A DNA stretch of 8,124 bases from Candidatus Krumholzibacteriia bacterium (GCA_027056825.1 JALUJS010000475.1:1-8124), one strand, 5' to 3'; shown: positions 1 through 6,479, counted from the first letter of the stretch. The notes: generated by a model from the sequence alone, not told the origin. Numbers and translations: made by a program.

Positions 1-1
1 G

Positions 2-1030
2 GCCTCCGGGGGCGACCGCCAGTGGTTCAAGCTGGGGGAGGAGTGGTGGATGAAGCTGCTGACCCCGGCGGCCGCGGTCCTGGTGCTGGCCGCCGGGCGC
101 GGCGCGCGCAGGATCGTCCTGACGCTGCTGGCCTCCGGAACCCTCATCGCGGCCTACGGGATCCTGCAGCACTTCACGGGTTGGGACCTGGTGCGTCACA
201 GGGAACTGCTGCGCACCGGGGGCAGCCCCCTGGCGGTGGGTTTTTCCGGCCACCACCTGAGCTTCGGCGGCCAACTCATGTTCCTGGCGGCCATGACCGC
301 CGGCCTGGCGTTCGCCGGGTGGCGAACCGGAGGCGACGGCCGGCCGGCAGGGTGGCGCTGGCCCGCAACCGTCAGTGCGTTGCTGATGCTCACGGCCCTG
401 CTGTGGACCTATGCCCGCAGCAGCCTCCTGGCCGCGGCGGCCGCCCTCGGCTCCCTGGCCCTGATGCAGACCGGCCGGGTGCGGCGCCTGGGACTTGCGG
501 TGCTGGTGCTGGGAGCCGTCACCGTGGCGGTGGCGCCGTCCCTGCGCGGCCGCATGGTCGAGGCCTTCACCGATCCCAAGGAAGCCACCCGCCTGAACCT
601 GTGGCGCAGTTCGGTGGCCGGCATCGCCGCCCGTCCGCTGATCGGCTGGGGCCCGGGCAACTTCGACCGCATGCTGGACCGGTACGAGGTGCCGGGCTAT
701 TACGAGGCCCGCGGCCATGCCCACAACGATTATCTCATGCAGGCGGTGAACGCCGGCATCCCCGGCCTGTTGCTGTTCCTGTGGCTGCACGGCGAGATCG
801 CCCTGGCGCTGTGGCGCTCCCGGGGTCGGTGGGGTGATCCGGACGGGATCATGGCCGGAGCCCTGGCTTGCCAGGTGGCCGCGGCGGTGGGCGGCGTCTT
901 CCAGGTCTTCCAGACCGACGACGAGCCCGAGATGCTCCTGTATCTCCTGCTGGGACTGGGGCTTGCGGCTGCCTTGACGGCCGCGCGGAATGCGGCGTCC
1001 CCGCCCGGCGAGGAGCCGTCCGGCGTTTAA
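2..1030 (+). CDS. O-antigen ligase / Wzy_C family membrane protein, 5'-truncated by window edge
   Basis: Polytopic inner-membrane protein of the O-antigen ligase (WaaL)/polymerase (Wzy_C, PF04932) superfamily; members join or polymerise lipid-linked glycans on the periplasmic face. The frame is open from base 2 to the TAA at 1028-1030, giving 342 visible residues. The Met at 50 is internal, because in-frame coding (ending KLGEEWW) precedes it. Family signs: an Arg in YARSSLLAAAAALG (about 410-450) at the position of the conserved SRg arginine; LWRSSVAGIAARPLIGWGPGNF (about 598-664), matching the W..a..PlfGvGpgnF signature; then HAHNDYLMQAVNAGIPGLLLFLW (716-784), the HNxyL..avn.GipGl hallmark. 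At least seven hydrophobic segments are visible, the last (EMLLYLLLGLGLAAALTA) just before a short polar tail. The family is clear. Ligase versus polymerase versus other glycan or protein O-oligosaccharyl-transferase cannot be decided without the N-terminus and neighbours. Confidence 0.88.
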   Translation, partial: ASGGDRQWFKLGEEWWMKLLTPAAAVLVLAAGRGARRIVLTLLASGTLIAAYGILQHFTGWDLVRHRELLRTGGSPLAVGFSGHHLSFGGQLMFLAAMTAGLAFAGWRTGGDGRPAGWRWPATVSALLMLTALLWTYARSSLLAAAAALGSLALMQTGRVRRLGLAVLVLGAVTVAVAPSLRGRMVEAFTDPKEATRLNLWRSSVAGIAARPLIGWGPGNFDRMLDRYEVPGYYEARGHAHNDYLMQAVNAGIPGLLLFLWLHGEIALALWRSRGRWGDPDGIMAGALACQVAAAVGGVFQVFQTDDEPEMLLYLLLGLGLAAALTAARNAASPPGEEPSGV

Positions 1031-1031
1031 C

Positions 1032-1068
1032 CCGGATTATTGGATCGCGTAGCGATTCAAGTATCCGG
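1032..1068 (+). terminator. Stem-loop just after the ligase stop, possible weak terminator or 3'-end stabiliser
   Basis: Starting 2 nt after the TAA, arm 1032-1037 (CCGGAT) pairs with 1063-1068 (ATCCGG). A 2x2 mismatch follows, then 1040-1048 (TTGGATCGC) pairs with 1052-1060 (GCGATTCAA) with one G-U, around a 3-nt GTA loop. The position at the end of a gene, before a promoter, suits transcript-end formation. No U-tract follows, so it is not a canonical intrinsic terminator. CCGGATTA also recurs as a direct repeat (1032-1039 and 1065-1072). Confidence 0.4.
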
Positions 1069-1115
1069 ATTAACCGGAGTTTGGCTCAATTCGGACTTCC
1101 AACTGCCGAATCAGC

Positions 1116-1144
1116 TTGCAGGAAAAGATGATATTCCCTATATT
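1116..1144 (+). promoter_or_regulatory. Candidate sigma70-type promoter for rpsO(-pnp-M16)
   Basis: TTGCAG at 1116-1121 (consensus TTGACA, 4/6) and TATATT at 1139-1144 (consensus TATAAT, 5/6) are separated by exactly 17 nt. They sit in a locally AT-richer stretch of an otherwise GC-rich window. Transcription would start near 1151, giving rpsO a leader of about 190 nt. The upstream ligase ends at 1030, so rpsO needs its own promoter or read-through. Inferred from motif and placement only. Confidence 0.5.
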
Positions 1145-1150
1145 CGGCCT

Positions 1151-1327
1151 GCCCGACAGGGACAGGATGCAGTGGTGTGTCCTGACTACGGGTTTTTCCA
1201 GCGGGTCGACGCTGGGCCGGGTGTGATCCCGGCGCATCGATCCCGTGGCCCCGGCCGGTGAACCGAAGCAACCGGCGCGGCCATGGTCGGCCTGCGGCCA
1301 TCGTGACGCATGTGCGTGACACTGTTC
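1151..1327 (+). promoter_or_regulatory. Structured rpsO 5' leader, candidate S15 autoregulatory region
   Basis: No gene lies in this stretch. It holds a chain of self-complementary segments: 1157-1164 with 1178-1184 (one bulge); CCAGCG 1198-1203 with CGCTGG 1210-1215 (6-nt loop); GCCGGG 1216-1221 with CCCGGC 1228-1233 (6-nt loop); a composite stem TGGCC 1246-1250/GGCCA 1279-1283 enclosing GCCGGT 1254-1259/ACCGGC 1271-1276; ATGGTCG 1283-1289 with CGGCCAT 1295-1301 (one G-U, 5-nt loop); and ACGC 1306-1309 with GCGT 1314-1317, ending 10 nt before the Shine-Dalgarno. rpsO leaders in several bacterial groups bind S15 and repress their own translation, using structures that differ between groups. 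I do not recognise a named rpsO leader family here. High GC makes chance hairpins common, so the regulatory reading is inference. Confidence 0.4.
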
Positions 1328-1343
1328 GAGGAGGTTCTTGACG

Positions 1344-1613
1344 ATGGCACTGACCAAGGATCAGAAAGACCGGGTGATCGCGAAGTACCGCAAGCACGAG
1401 GGGGACTCGGGTTCCCCCGAGGTCCAGATCGCCCTGCTGACCGAACGCATCAACACCCTGAGCGACCACTTCAAGAAGCACGGCAAGGATCATCATTCCC
1501 GCCGGGGCCTGCTGAAGATGGTCGGCCAGAGGAAGCGGCTGCTCTCCTACCTCAAGAAGAAGGACCTGGAGAGCTACCGCGCCCTGATCAAGGAACTGGG
1601 TATCCGCGGTTGA
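1344..1613 (+). CDS. rpsO: 30S ribosomal protein S15
   Basis: Small-subunit ribosomal protein that binds the 16S rRNA central domain three-way junction early in platform assembly and forms an inter-subunit bridge. The 89-aa length equals the usual S15 length. Family signatures are intact: GDSGSPEVQIALLTERI, the LSDHFKKHGKDHHSRRGLL motif whose His/Asp/Ser residues contact rRNA, and KRLLSYLKKKD near the C-terminus. ATG at 1344 is chosen because the strong GAGGAGG Shine-Dalgarno (1328-1334) lies 9 nt upstream and the protein then begins MALTKDQK. The in-frame TTG at 1338 would leave only 3 nt of spacing. No terminator follows before pnp, 189 nt away, so co-transcription with pnp is likely, as in many bacteria. 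Confidence 0.98.
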   Translation: MALTKDQKDRVIAKYRKHEGDSGSPEVQIALLTERINTLSDHFKKHGKDHHSRRGLLKMVGQRKRLLSYLKKKDLESYRALIKELGIRG

Positions 1614-1718
1614 TCATCCCGTTTCCCATCGGTGGAGTAGATTCGGATCGGTCGTGACCTGACGTCGCGGCCGTTCCGTGTTTGTGCGGCATGAAGCAAG
1701 AGGAAAGAGTGTTTTCAT

Positions 1719-1741
1719 CGGGACGGCATGGTGTCGTTCCG
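1719..1741 (+). promoter_or_regulatory. Stem-loop in the rpsO-pnp spacer, candidate pnp leader processing hairpin
   Basis: The 189-nt spacer 1614-1802 holds no gene. Within it, arm 1719-1728 (CGGGACGGCA) pairs with 1732-1741 (TGTCGTTCCG) over 10 bp, two of them G-U, around a 3-nt TGG loop. In E. coli the pnp leader hairpin is cut by RNase III, and PNPase then destabilises its own message; this hairpin lies in the equivalent place. It is followed by GC-rich sequence, not a U-tract, so it is unlikely to terminate rpsO transcripts. Conservation of the mechanism here is inference. Confidence 0.4.
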
Positions 1742-1802
1742 CGCGGCGCAGCCGGAATAGGCCGGGTGGGTCGATGTTGAAAGCGGCAAGAGAGGAAAGA
1801 AA

Positions 1803-4001
1803 ATGAGCAAGCAAGTCGTAAGCATGGAAATGAACGGAACCACGTTCTCCCTGGAGACCGGTCGCATGGCCAAGCAGGCCAACGGCTCGGTGGTCGTCCG
1901 CATGGGCGACACCATGAGCCTGGTGACCGTCACCGCCGACAAGAAGCCCAGCGACAGGGACTTCCTGCCCCTGTTCGTGGAGTACCGCAACAAGACCTAC
2001 GCCGCGGGCAAGATCCCCGGCGGGTTCTTCAAGCGCGAAGCCCGGCCCACCGAGCGCGAGACGCTCAGCTGCCGGCTCATCGACCGGCCCCTGCGGCCCC
2101 TGTTCCCCAAGGGCTACCGGCACGAGACCCAGATCGTGGCCTTCATCATCTCGGCGGACACCGAGTTCCATGCCGACACCCTGAGCATCACCGGCGCCAG
2201 CATGGCCCTGAACCTGTCCGACGTGCCCTTTACGTCCATCGTTTCGGGCGTGCGCGTGGCCGAGGTGGACGGACAGTTCATCCCCAACCCCAGCATCGAC
2301 CAGCTCGAGGAATCCTCCATGGACCTCGTGGTGGCCGGCACCGACGACATCGTGTGCATGATCGAGGGCGAGTGCGAGGAGATCTCCGAGGACCGTCTGC
2401 TGGACGCCATCGAGTTCGCCCACGAGTGGATCCGCAAGCTGAACGGCCTGCAGCGGCAGCTGCTGGAGCTGGTCCCGGCCAAGCCCAAGTGGGAGATGCC
2501 CGAGGTTCCCGACAACTCCGACCTGGAGGAGAAGGTCGCCGCCTTCATCGGCGACGAGTTGAAGCAGGCCATCGTGGTCAAGGGCAAGATGGAGCGGGCC
2601 GCCGCCCTGTCGGCCGTCAAGGAGAAGGTCGCCGCCGAGTTCACCACCGAGGACGGCGAGCCCGATCCGGCCGCCCTGGAAGCCCTGGGCGCGGTGGAGA
2701 AGAAGACCATGCGCCGCATGATCCTCTCCGAGGGCGTGCGCACCGACGGTCGCGACCTGACCACCGTCCGGCCCATCACCATCGAGTGCGGCGTGCTGCC
2801 CCGCGCCCACGGTTCCTGCCTGTTCACCCGCGGCGAGACCCAGTCCCTGGGCACCTGCACCCTGGGCAGCAAGCAGGCCGAGCAGCGCATCGAGCCGCTG
2901 AACGCCGAGCAGTACTGGAGCAAGTACTACCTGCATTACAACTTCCCGCCCTTCAGCGTGGGCGAGGTCGGGCGCTACAGCGGCACCGGCCGTCGGGAGA
3001 TCGGCCACGGCAAGCTCGCCGAGCGCGCCATCCGGCCCATCCTGCCGGACCTCGAGGAGTTCCCCTACACCATCCGCCTGGTGTCGGACATCCTCGAGAG
3101 CAACGGCTCCAGCTCCATGGCCACGGTGTGCTCCTGCTGCCTGGCCCTGATGGACGCGGGCGCCCCGATCAAGGCGCAGGTGGCCGGCGTGGCCATGGGC
3201 CTGATCAAGGAGGGTGACGACGTGGCCGTGCTGACGGACATCCTGGGCGTCGAGGACCATCTCGGCGACATGGACTTCAAGGTCACCGGCACGCGCAAGG
3301 GCATCACCGCCTTCCAGCTCGACACCAAGATCGCCGGCATCAGCCGCGAGATCATGACCAAGGCGCTGCAGGACGCCGGGCGCGCCCGGAACCACATCCT
3401 GGACCTGATGGAAGAGGCCATGCCCGCCCCGCGCGAGGTCATGAGCCCCTACGCGCCCAAGATCGAGACCATCCAGATCCCGGTGAAGAAGATCGGCGCG
3501 CTGATCGGGCCGGGCGGCAAGGTCATCAAGCAGATCCAGGAGGAGACCGGCGCCACCATCGAGGTCGATGACGAGGGTATGGTCTTCGTGTCGTCCACCG
3601 ACCAGGAGAGCGGCGAGGCCGCCATCGACTACATCCGGGGCCTGATGGCCGAGCCGGAGCTGGACAAGGTCTACCACGGCACCGTCAAGACCATCGTGGA
3701 CTTCGGCGCCTTCGTGGAGTTCCTGCCCGGCAAGGACGGCCTGCTGCACATCTCCGAGCTGGAGCACTTCCGCGTGGGCAACGTGGAGGACGTGCTGCAG
3801 GTCGGCGACGAGGTCGACGTCAAGGTCGTGGAGATCGACAGCCGCACCGGCAAGGTGCGCCTGAGCCGCAAGGCCCTGCTGCCGGTGCCCGAGGGCATGG
3901 AGAACCTGCCCCGGGACGACCGTCCGCGCGAGCGGCGCGAGGGCGGCCGGGACCGCGGCGGACGCGGAGGCGGCCGCGGGGGACGCGGCGGCCGGCGCTA
4001 G
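1803..4001 (+). CDS. pnp: Polyribonucleotide nucleotidyltransferase (PNPase)
   Basis: Phosphorolytic 3'-5' exoribonuclease, reversibly releasing nucleoside diphosphates; a homotrimer and often an RNA degradosome partner. Its 732 aa fall in the usual range of about 700-750. Domain order: RNase PH 1 (about 10-145) with RNA-loop motif FFKRE (75-79; FFRR in E. coli); all-helical domain (about 150-235); RNase PH 2 (about 320-550) with phosphate-site serines S436-S438 and metal/catalytic D485, D491 and K493 in EDHLGDMDFK (E. coli D486, D492, K494); KH domain (about 553-612) with GPGG at 569-572; S1 domain (about 624-691); then an Arg/Gly-rich tail (about 704-732). AGAGGA at 1791-1796 lies 6 nt before ATG 1803. 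The enzyme looks fully active. Oddity: residues 443-446 are CSCC, whereas families I recall have Gly/Ser-rich residues after the same cysteine. The M16 gene follows after 6 nt. Confidence 0.98.
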   Translation: MSKQVVSMEMNGTTFSLETGRMAKQANGSVVVRMGDTMSLVTVTADKKPSDRDFLPLFVEYRNKTYAAGKIPGGFFKREARPTERETLSCRLIDRPLRPLFPKGYRHETQIVAFIISADTEFHADTLSITGASMALNLSDVPFTSIVSGVRVAEVDGQFIPNPSIDQLEESSMDLVVAGTDDIVCMIEGECEEISEDRLLDAIEFAHEWIRKLNGLQRQLLELVPAKPKWEMPEVPDNSDLEEKVAAFIGDELKQAIVVKGKMERAAALSAVKEKVAAEFTTEDGEPDPAALEALGAVEKKTMRRMILSEGVRTDGRDLTTVRPITIECGVLPRAHGSCLFTRGETQSLGTCTLGSKQAEQRIEPLNAEQYWSKYYLHYNFPPFSVGEVGRYSGTGRREIGHGKLAERAIRPILPDLEEFPYTIRLVSDILESNGSSSMATVCSCCLALMDAGAPIKAQVAGVAMGLIKEGDDVAVLTDILGVEDHLGDMDFKVTGTRKGITAFQLDTKIAGISREIMTKALQDAGRARNHILDLMEEAMPAPREVMSPYAPKIETIQIPVKKIGALIGPGGKVIKQIQEETGATIEVDDEGMVFVSSTDQESGEAAIDYIRGLMAEPELDKVYHGTVKTIVDFGAFVEFLPGKDGLLHISELEHFRVGNVEDVLQVGDEVDVKVVEIDSRTGKVRLSRKALLPVPEGMENLPRDDRPRERREGGRDRGGRGGGRGGRGGRR

Positions 4002-4007
4002 GGTTCC

Positions 4008-5318
4008 ATGAACCTTGCACCCTACCGCAACGAGGACGCGCCCCGCCGGGAGACCCTTCCCGGCGGGGCGACGCTGTTGTCCTCGCCCATGCAGACCGCG
4101 CACGCGGTGACCCTGGGGGTCTTCCTGCGCACCGGCAGCCAGGACGAGGCGCCCGAGGTGGGCGGCGTGTCCCACTTCATCGAGCACATGGTCTTCAAGG
4201 GCACGGAGAAATATTCGGCTTTCGAATTGGCCCGCGGCTTCGATTCCATCGGCGCGGTGGTCGACGCCTTCACCACCAAGGACATGGTGGCTTTCACCAT
4301 CAAGGTGCTGCCGGAATACTTCCGGCGCGGCGTGGAACTGCTGGCGGAGATGCTGCTGCGGCCGACCTTCGCGCCCGAGCTGGTGACCATGGAGCAGCAG
4401 GTGGTCCTGGAGGAGATCCAGGAGGCCCTGGATACCCCCGAGGACCGGCTGCACGACGCCTTCGCCGCGCGCCTGTACCGCGGCCACGGACGCGGCCGAC
4501 CCATCCTGGGCCAGCCGTCCGCGGTGCTGGGGTTCGACCATGCGCTCCTGCTGCGCGAGCATCGGCGGTTGATGTCCGGGCCCAACGTGGTCATCTCCAT
4601 GTCCGGAAACATCCAGCCGGAGTTTCCCGGCCTGGTGGCCGAGGCCTTCGCCGACCTGCAGCCCGGGCCGGAGGCTCCGGAGCGCCCGGGGGCGCCGGCC
4701 GCTGCGGATCACGGCGCGGCGGCCATGGTGGCGGACGGGGAACCGAACGAGGATCCCTTCGTCCTGGAGATCACCAGCCCCGTCATCCAGACCTACTTCG
4801 AACTCGGCAACCTGGGTGTGCCCTACGGCCATCCGGACCGCATGGGCGTGCACCTGCTGAACAACATCCTGGGCGGCGGCATGAGCAGCCGCGTCTTCCA
4901 GGCCGTGCGCGAGCGCGAAGGCCTGGCCTACACCGTCTACAACTACGTGGACATGGGCCGGGATATCGGCCTGGTCAGCTGCGCCGGATCCTGCTCCCCG
5001 GACAAGTTCGCCCGCCTGGCCGAGGTGATCCGCGGCGAGTACCGCCGGGTCATGGACCAGGGGGTCGAGCCCCGGGAGCTGGACAGCAACCGCGCCCAGC
5101 TCAAGAGCCAGCTCATCTTCAGCCTCGAGGGCATGGTCAACCGCATGTACCGCCTGGCCCGCAACGAGATCCACTACGGGCGCTTCGTGCCGGTGGCCGA
5201 GATCGTGGACGAGATCGACGCAGTGACCGGACAGGACATCCTGGACTGCGCCGCGCGCTATTTCGATCCCGACGCGCTGCTCATCGCCGTCCACGGACCC
5301 GAACCCTCGTCCGCGTAG
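4008..5318 (+). CDS. M16B family zinc metallopeptidase (pitrilysin/MPP-like)
   Basis: Single-ring M16B peptidase, a family that works as dimers enclosing short or unfolded peptides; relatives include mitochondrial processing peptidase beta and Bacillus MlpA/YmxG. The inverted zinc motif HFIEH spans 56-60 (ligands H56 and H60, general base E59), with the third ligand E136 in VVLEEI and the usual supporting E129. The C-terminal half carries GGGMSSR (289-295) and GLAYTVY (305-311), the conserved Arg/Tyr substrate-binding pair, so both halves are complete. The length of 436 aa is slightly above the usual 410-430, explained by a Pro/Ala-rich linker at about 218-250. No signal peptide is visible, so it is probably cytoplasmic. 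ATG 4008 lies 6 nt after the pnp stop with only a weak TAGGG (4000-4003) upstream, suggesting coupling to pnp. rpsO-pnp-M16 order is widespread. The physiological substrate cannot be told from sequence. Confidence 0.95.
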   Translation: MNLAPYRNEDAPRRETLPGGATLLSSPMQTAHAVTLGVFLRTGSQDEAPEVGGVSHFIEHMVFKGTEKYSAFELARGFDSIGAVVDAFTTKDMVAFTIKVLPEYFRRGVELLAEMLLRPTFAPELVTMEQQVVLEEIQEALDTPEDRLHDAFAARLYRGHGRGRPILGQPSAVLGFDHALLLREHRRLMSGPNVVISMSGNIQPEFPGLVAEAFADLQPGPEAPERPGAPAAADHGAAAMVADGEPNEDPFVLEITSPVIQTYFELGNLGVPYGHPDRMGVHLLNNILGGGMSSRVFQAVREREGLAYTVYNYVDMGRDIGLVSCAGSCSPDKFARLAEVIRGEYRRVMDQGVEPRELDSNRAQLKSQLIFSLEGMVNRMYRLARNEIHYGRFVPVAEIVDEIDAVTGQDILDCAARYFDPDALLIAVHGPEPSSA

Positions 5319-5342
5319 AACGATCATCGCCGCACGTGAAAC

Positions 5343-5368
5343 GGCCCGCGGCATTCCTGCCGCGGGCC
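5343..5368. terminator. Probable bidirectional terminator between convergent genes
   Basis: A perfect 11-bp GC-rich stem pairs GGCCCGCGGCA (5343-5353) with TGCCGCGGGCC (5358-5368) around a TTCC loop. It lies 24 nt after the M16 stop and 27 nt beyond the end of the minus-strand DUF4388 gene. On the plus strand TTT follows directly; on the minus strand the flank reads GTTTC. Both T-tracts are short, but the position between two converging 3' ends and the perfect stem support a shared terminator. Confidence 0.8.
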
Positions 5369-5395
5369 TTTCCGATGGTCACATGGGGAAGGGTA

Positions 5396-6466
5396 TCAGC
5401 CCAGGGTGAAGCGGCGGCCCGAGGATTCCACGCGGTAGGTCCAGCCCAGGGCCCTGACCACCTCCAGGGTGGAGGGGGCCAACTCGCCCTCCTCGACCAT
5501 GGCCTCCAGTCCGGCGGGCCAGGCGCCGTGGGCGTAGCGATAGAGGCGGGCGGCCTCCACGACCTCGTCGCGGACCTGGCGCGTGCGCAGGTCACTAGCC
5601 AGGTCGCCCCCTGCGGCCGGCGGCAGCGCGGTCCAGCGGAACCAGCCCAGCCCCCCCAGCAGCAGCACGACCACCAGGGTCAGGGGCGCCGACCGCAGGC
5701 TGTGGCGCGTCCAGCTGCGCCGCTGGCGGCCGTCGCCGCGGTCGCCGTCGTCGTCATCTTCGCTTTCGATCATGCGCAGGACACCTTCGGCGCACCAGTT
5801 CTTCAGCAGGTCCCGCACCACGAAGCTCTCGGCGCGCCCCTGGCGGATGATGCGTCCCAGGGGCATGCCCGCCAAGGCCAGCTCCATGATGCGCCGGCCG
5901 GTTTCGCCAATTTCCTCCGGCGGGATGACCTTGCCGCCCTGGGCGAAGGTGACGCCGGTGGAGGGGAAGAACTCACGCAGCAGGGGCTCCTCGTCCAGGC
6001 GGCGGGCGGCCTCCATCAGCAGGCCCTGGACATCCAGGTGGATCTTCCAGCGCACGCCCGGGGGAGTGTCCTGGGTGGGGTTGAAGTTGTAGCGGCCGTG
6101 GCGCAGGCGCATGCCCGCGGAGGTCATCTCCTGGGCCAGTCCCTGCAGGGCGCGGTTCAGCTCGGGTTCGCTGAGCAGGCCCTCGCTGACGAGGATCTCG
6201 GTCAGGTCCAGGGAGCTGTTGGCCTTCACGTATTCGATGTGGTCCCACTCCTCGGCGGTGAAGAATCCGTAGGCTTTCAGGTAGGCCTCGAGGGGATCCT
6301 GGGTGCGGCTGCGCCGGTCCCGGGTCGAGATCAGCACGCCCTTGTCGAAGATGAAGACCATTTCCCGCTTGCCTTCCAGGTTCAGGAACCCGGATTTCTG
6401 CTGGCTGGCCAGCAGCTGCATGATTTCCGCGAGATTGAAATCGCTCAATTGCCCTGCAAGGGCCAT
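5396..6466 (-). CDS. DUF4388 protein with one TM segment and pseudopilin-like C-terminal domain
   Basis: 356 aa, function unknown. Residues 1-115 match the DUF4388 (PatA N-terminus-like) pattern: MALAGQLSDFNLAEIMQLLASQQKSGFLNL, then a short beta-rich stretch (EMVFIFDKGVLIST). Residues about 185-233 (ETGRRIMELALAGMPLGRII...LLKNWCAEGVLRMIE) look like a small winged-helix unit, common in these proteins. An acidic run (235-240) and a basic patch (RQRRSWTRHSLR, 247-258) precede one TM helix at about 260-277; the positive-inside rule puts the N-terminus in the cytoplasm. The final 79 residues (RQVRDEVVEAARLYRYAHGAWPAGLEAMVEEGEL...GWTYRV) resemble the headgroup of GspG/type IV pseudopilins, where a helix with YR..hG.yP.sLe.Lv leads to a GW.Y strand. 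No prepilin peptidase G|FxxxE site is present, so it is anchored, not processed. AAGGAGG (complement of 6472-6478) lies 5 nt before the ATG and overlaps the upstream gene's stop. DUF4388 is confident; the pilin-like reading is moderate. Confidence 0.85.
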   Translation of the reverse strand: MALAGQLSDFNLAEIMQLLASQQKSGFLNLEGKREMVFIFDKGVLISTRDRRSRTQDPLEAYLKAYGFFTAEEWDHIEYVKANSSLDLTEILVSEGLLSEPELNRALQGLAQEMTSAGMRLRHGRYNFNPTQDTPPGVRWKIHLDVQGLLMEAARRLDEEPLLREFFPSTGVTFAQGGKVIPPEEIGETGRRIMELALAGMPLGRIIRQGRAESFVVRDLLKNWCAEGVLRMIESEDDDDGDRGDGRQRRSWTRHSLRSAPLTLVVVLLLGGLGWFRWTALPPAAGGDLASDLRTRQVRDEVVEAARLYRYAHGAWPAGLEAMVEEGELAPSTLEVVRALGWTYRVESSGRRFTLG

Positions 6467-6471
6467 GTCAG

Positions 6472-6479
6472 CCTCCTTA
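6472..6479 (-). promoter_or_regulatory. Shine-Dalgarno of the DUF4388 gene overlapping the upstream stop codon
   Basis: Read on the minus strand, AAGGAGG (6478 down to 6472) sits 5 nt before ATG 6466-6464. The TAA stop of the upstream TPR gene occupies 6479-6477, so the stop and the ribosome binding site share two bases. A ribosome ending the first gene lands on the start signal of the second. This supports translational coupling and defines the start of the DUF4388 gene. Confidence 0.85.

Noticed and set aside
22..837. Plus-strand open frame overlapping the ligase gene
   Set aside because: Arg/Pro/Gly-rich out-of-frame shadow; the other frame carries clear Wzy_C motifs and TM segments.
1191..1197. 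T-run after the 1157-1184 hairpin as an attenuator
   Set aside because: Eight bases separate the stem from the five Ts, too far for a canonical intrinsic terminator; kept only as part of the leader description.
1338..1343. TTG at 1338 as the rpsO start
   Set aside because: Only 3 nt from the Shine-Dalgarno; ATG 1344 gives proper 9-nt spacing and the standard 89-aa MALTK start.
1310..1657. Open frame overlapping rpsO from an ATG at 1310
   Set aside because: Out of frame with S15, no ribosome binding site, and the translation is unlike any protein family.
1614..5354. Very long minus-strand open frame (about 1246 codons) across pnp and the M16 gene
   Set aside because: Antisense to two unmistakable genes. 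Its translation is His/Gly/Leu-rich with no domain pattern, as expected for the complement of GC-biased codons.
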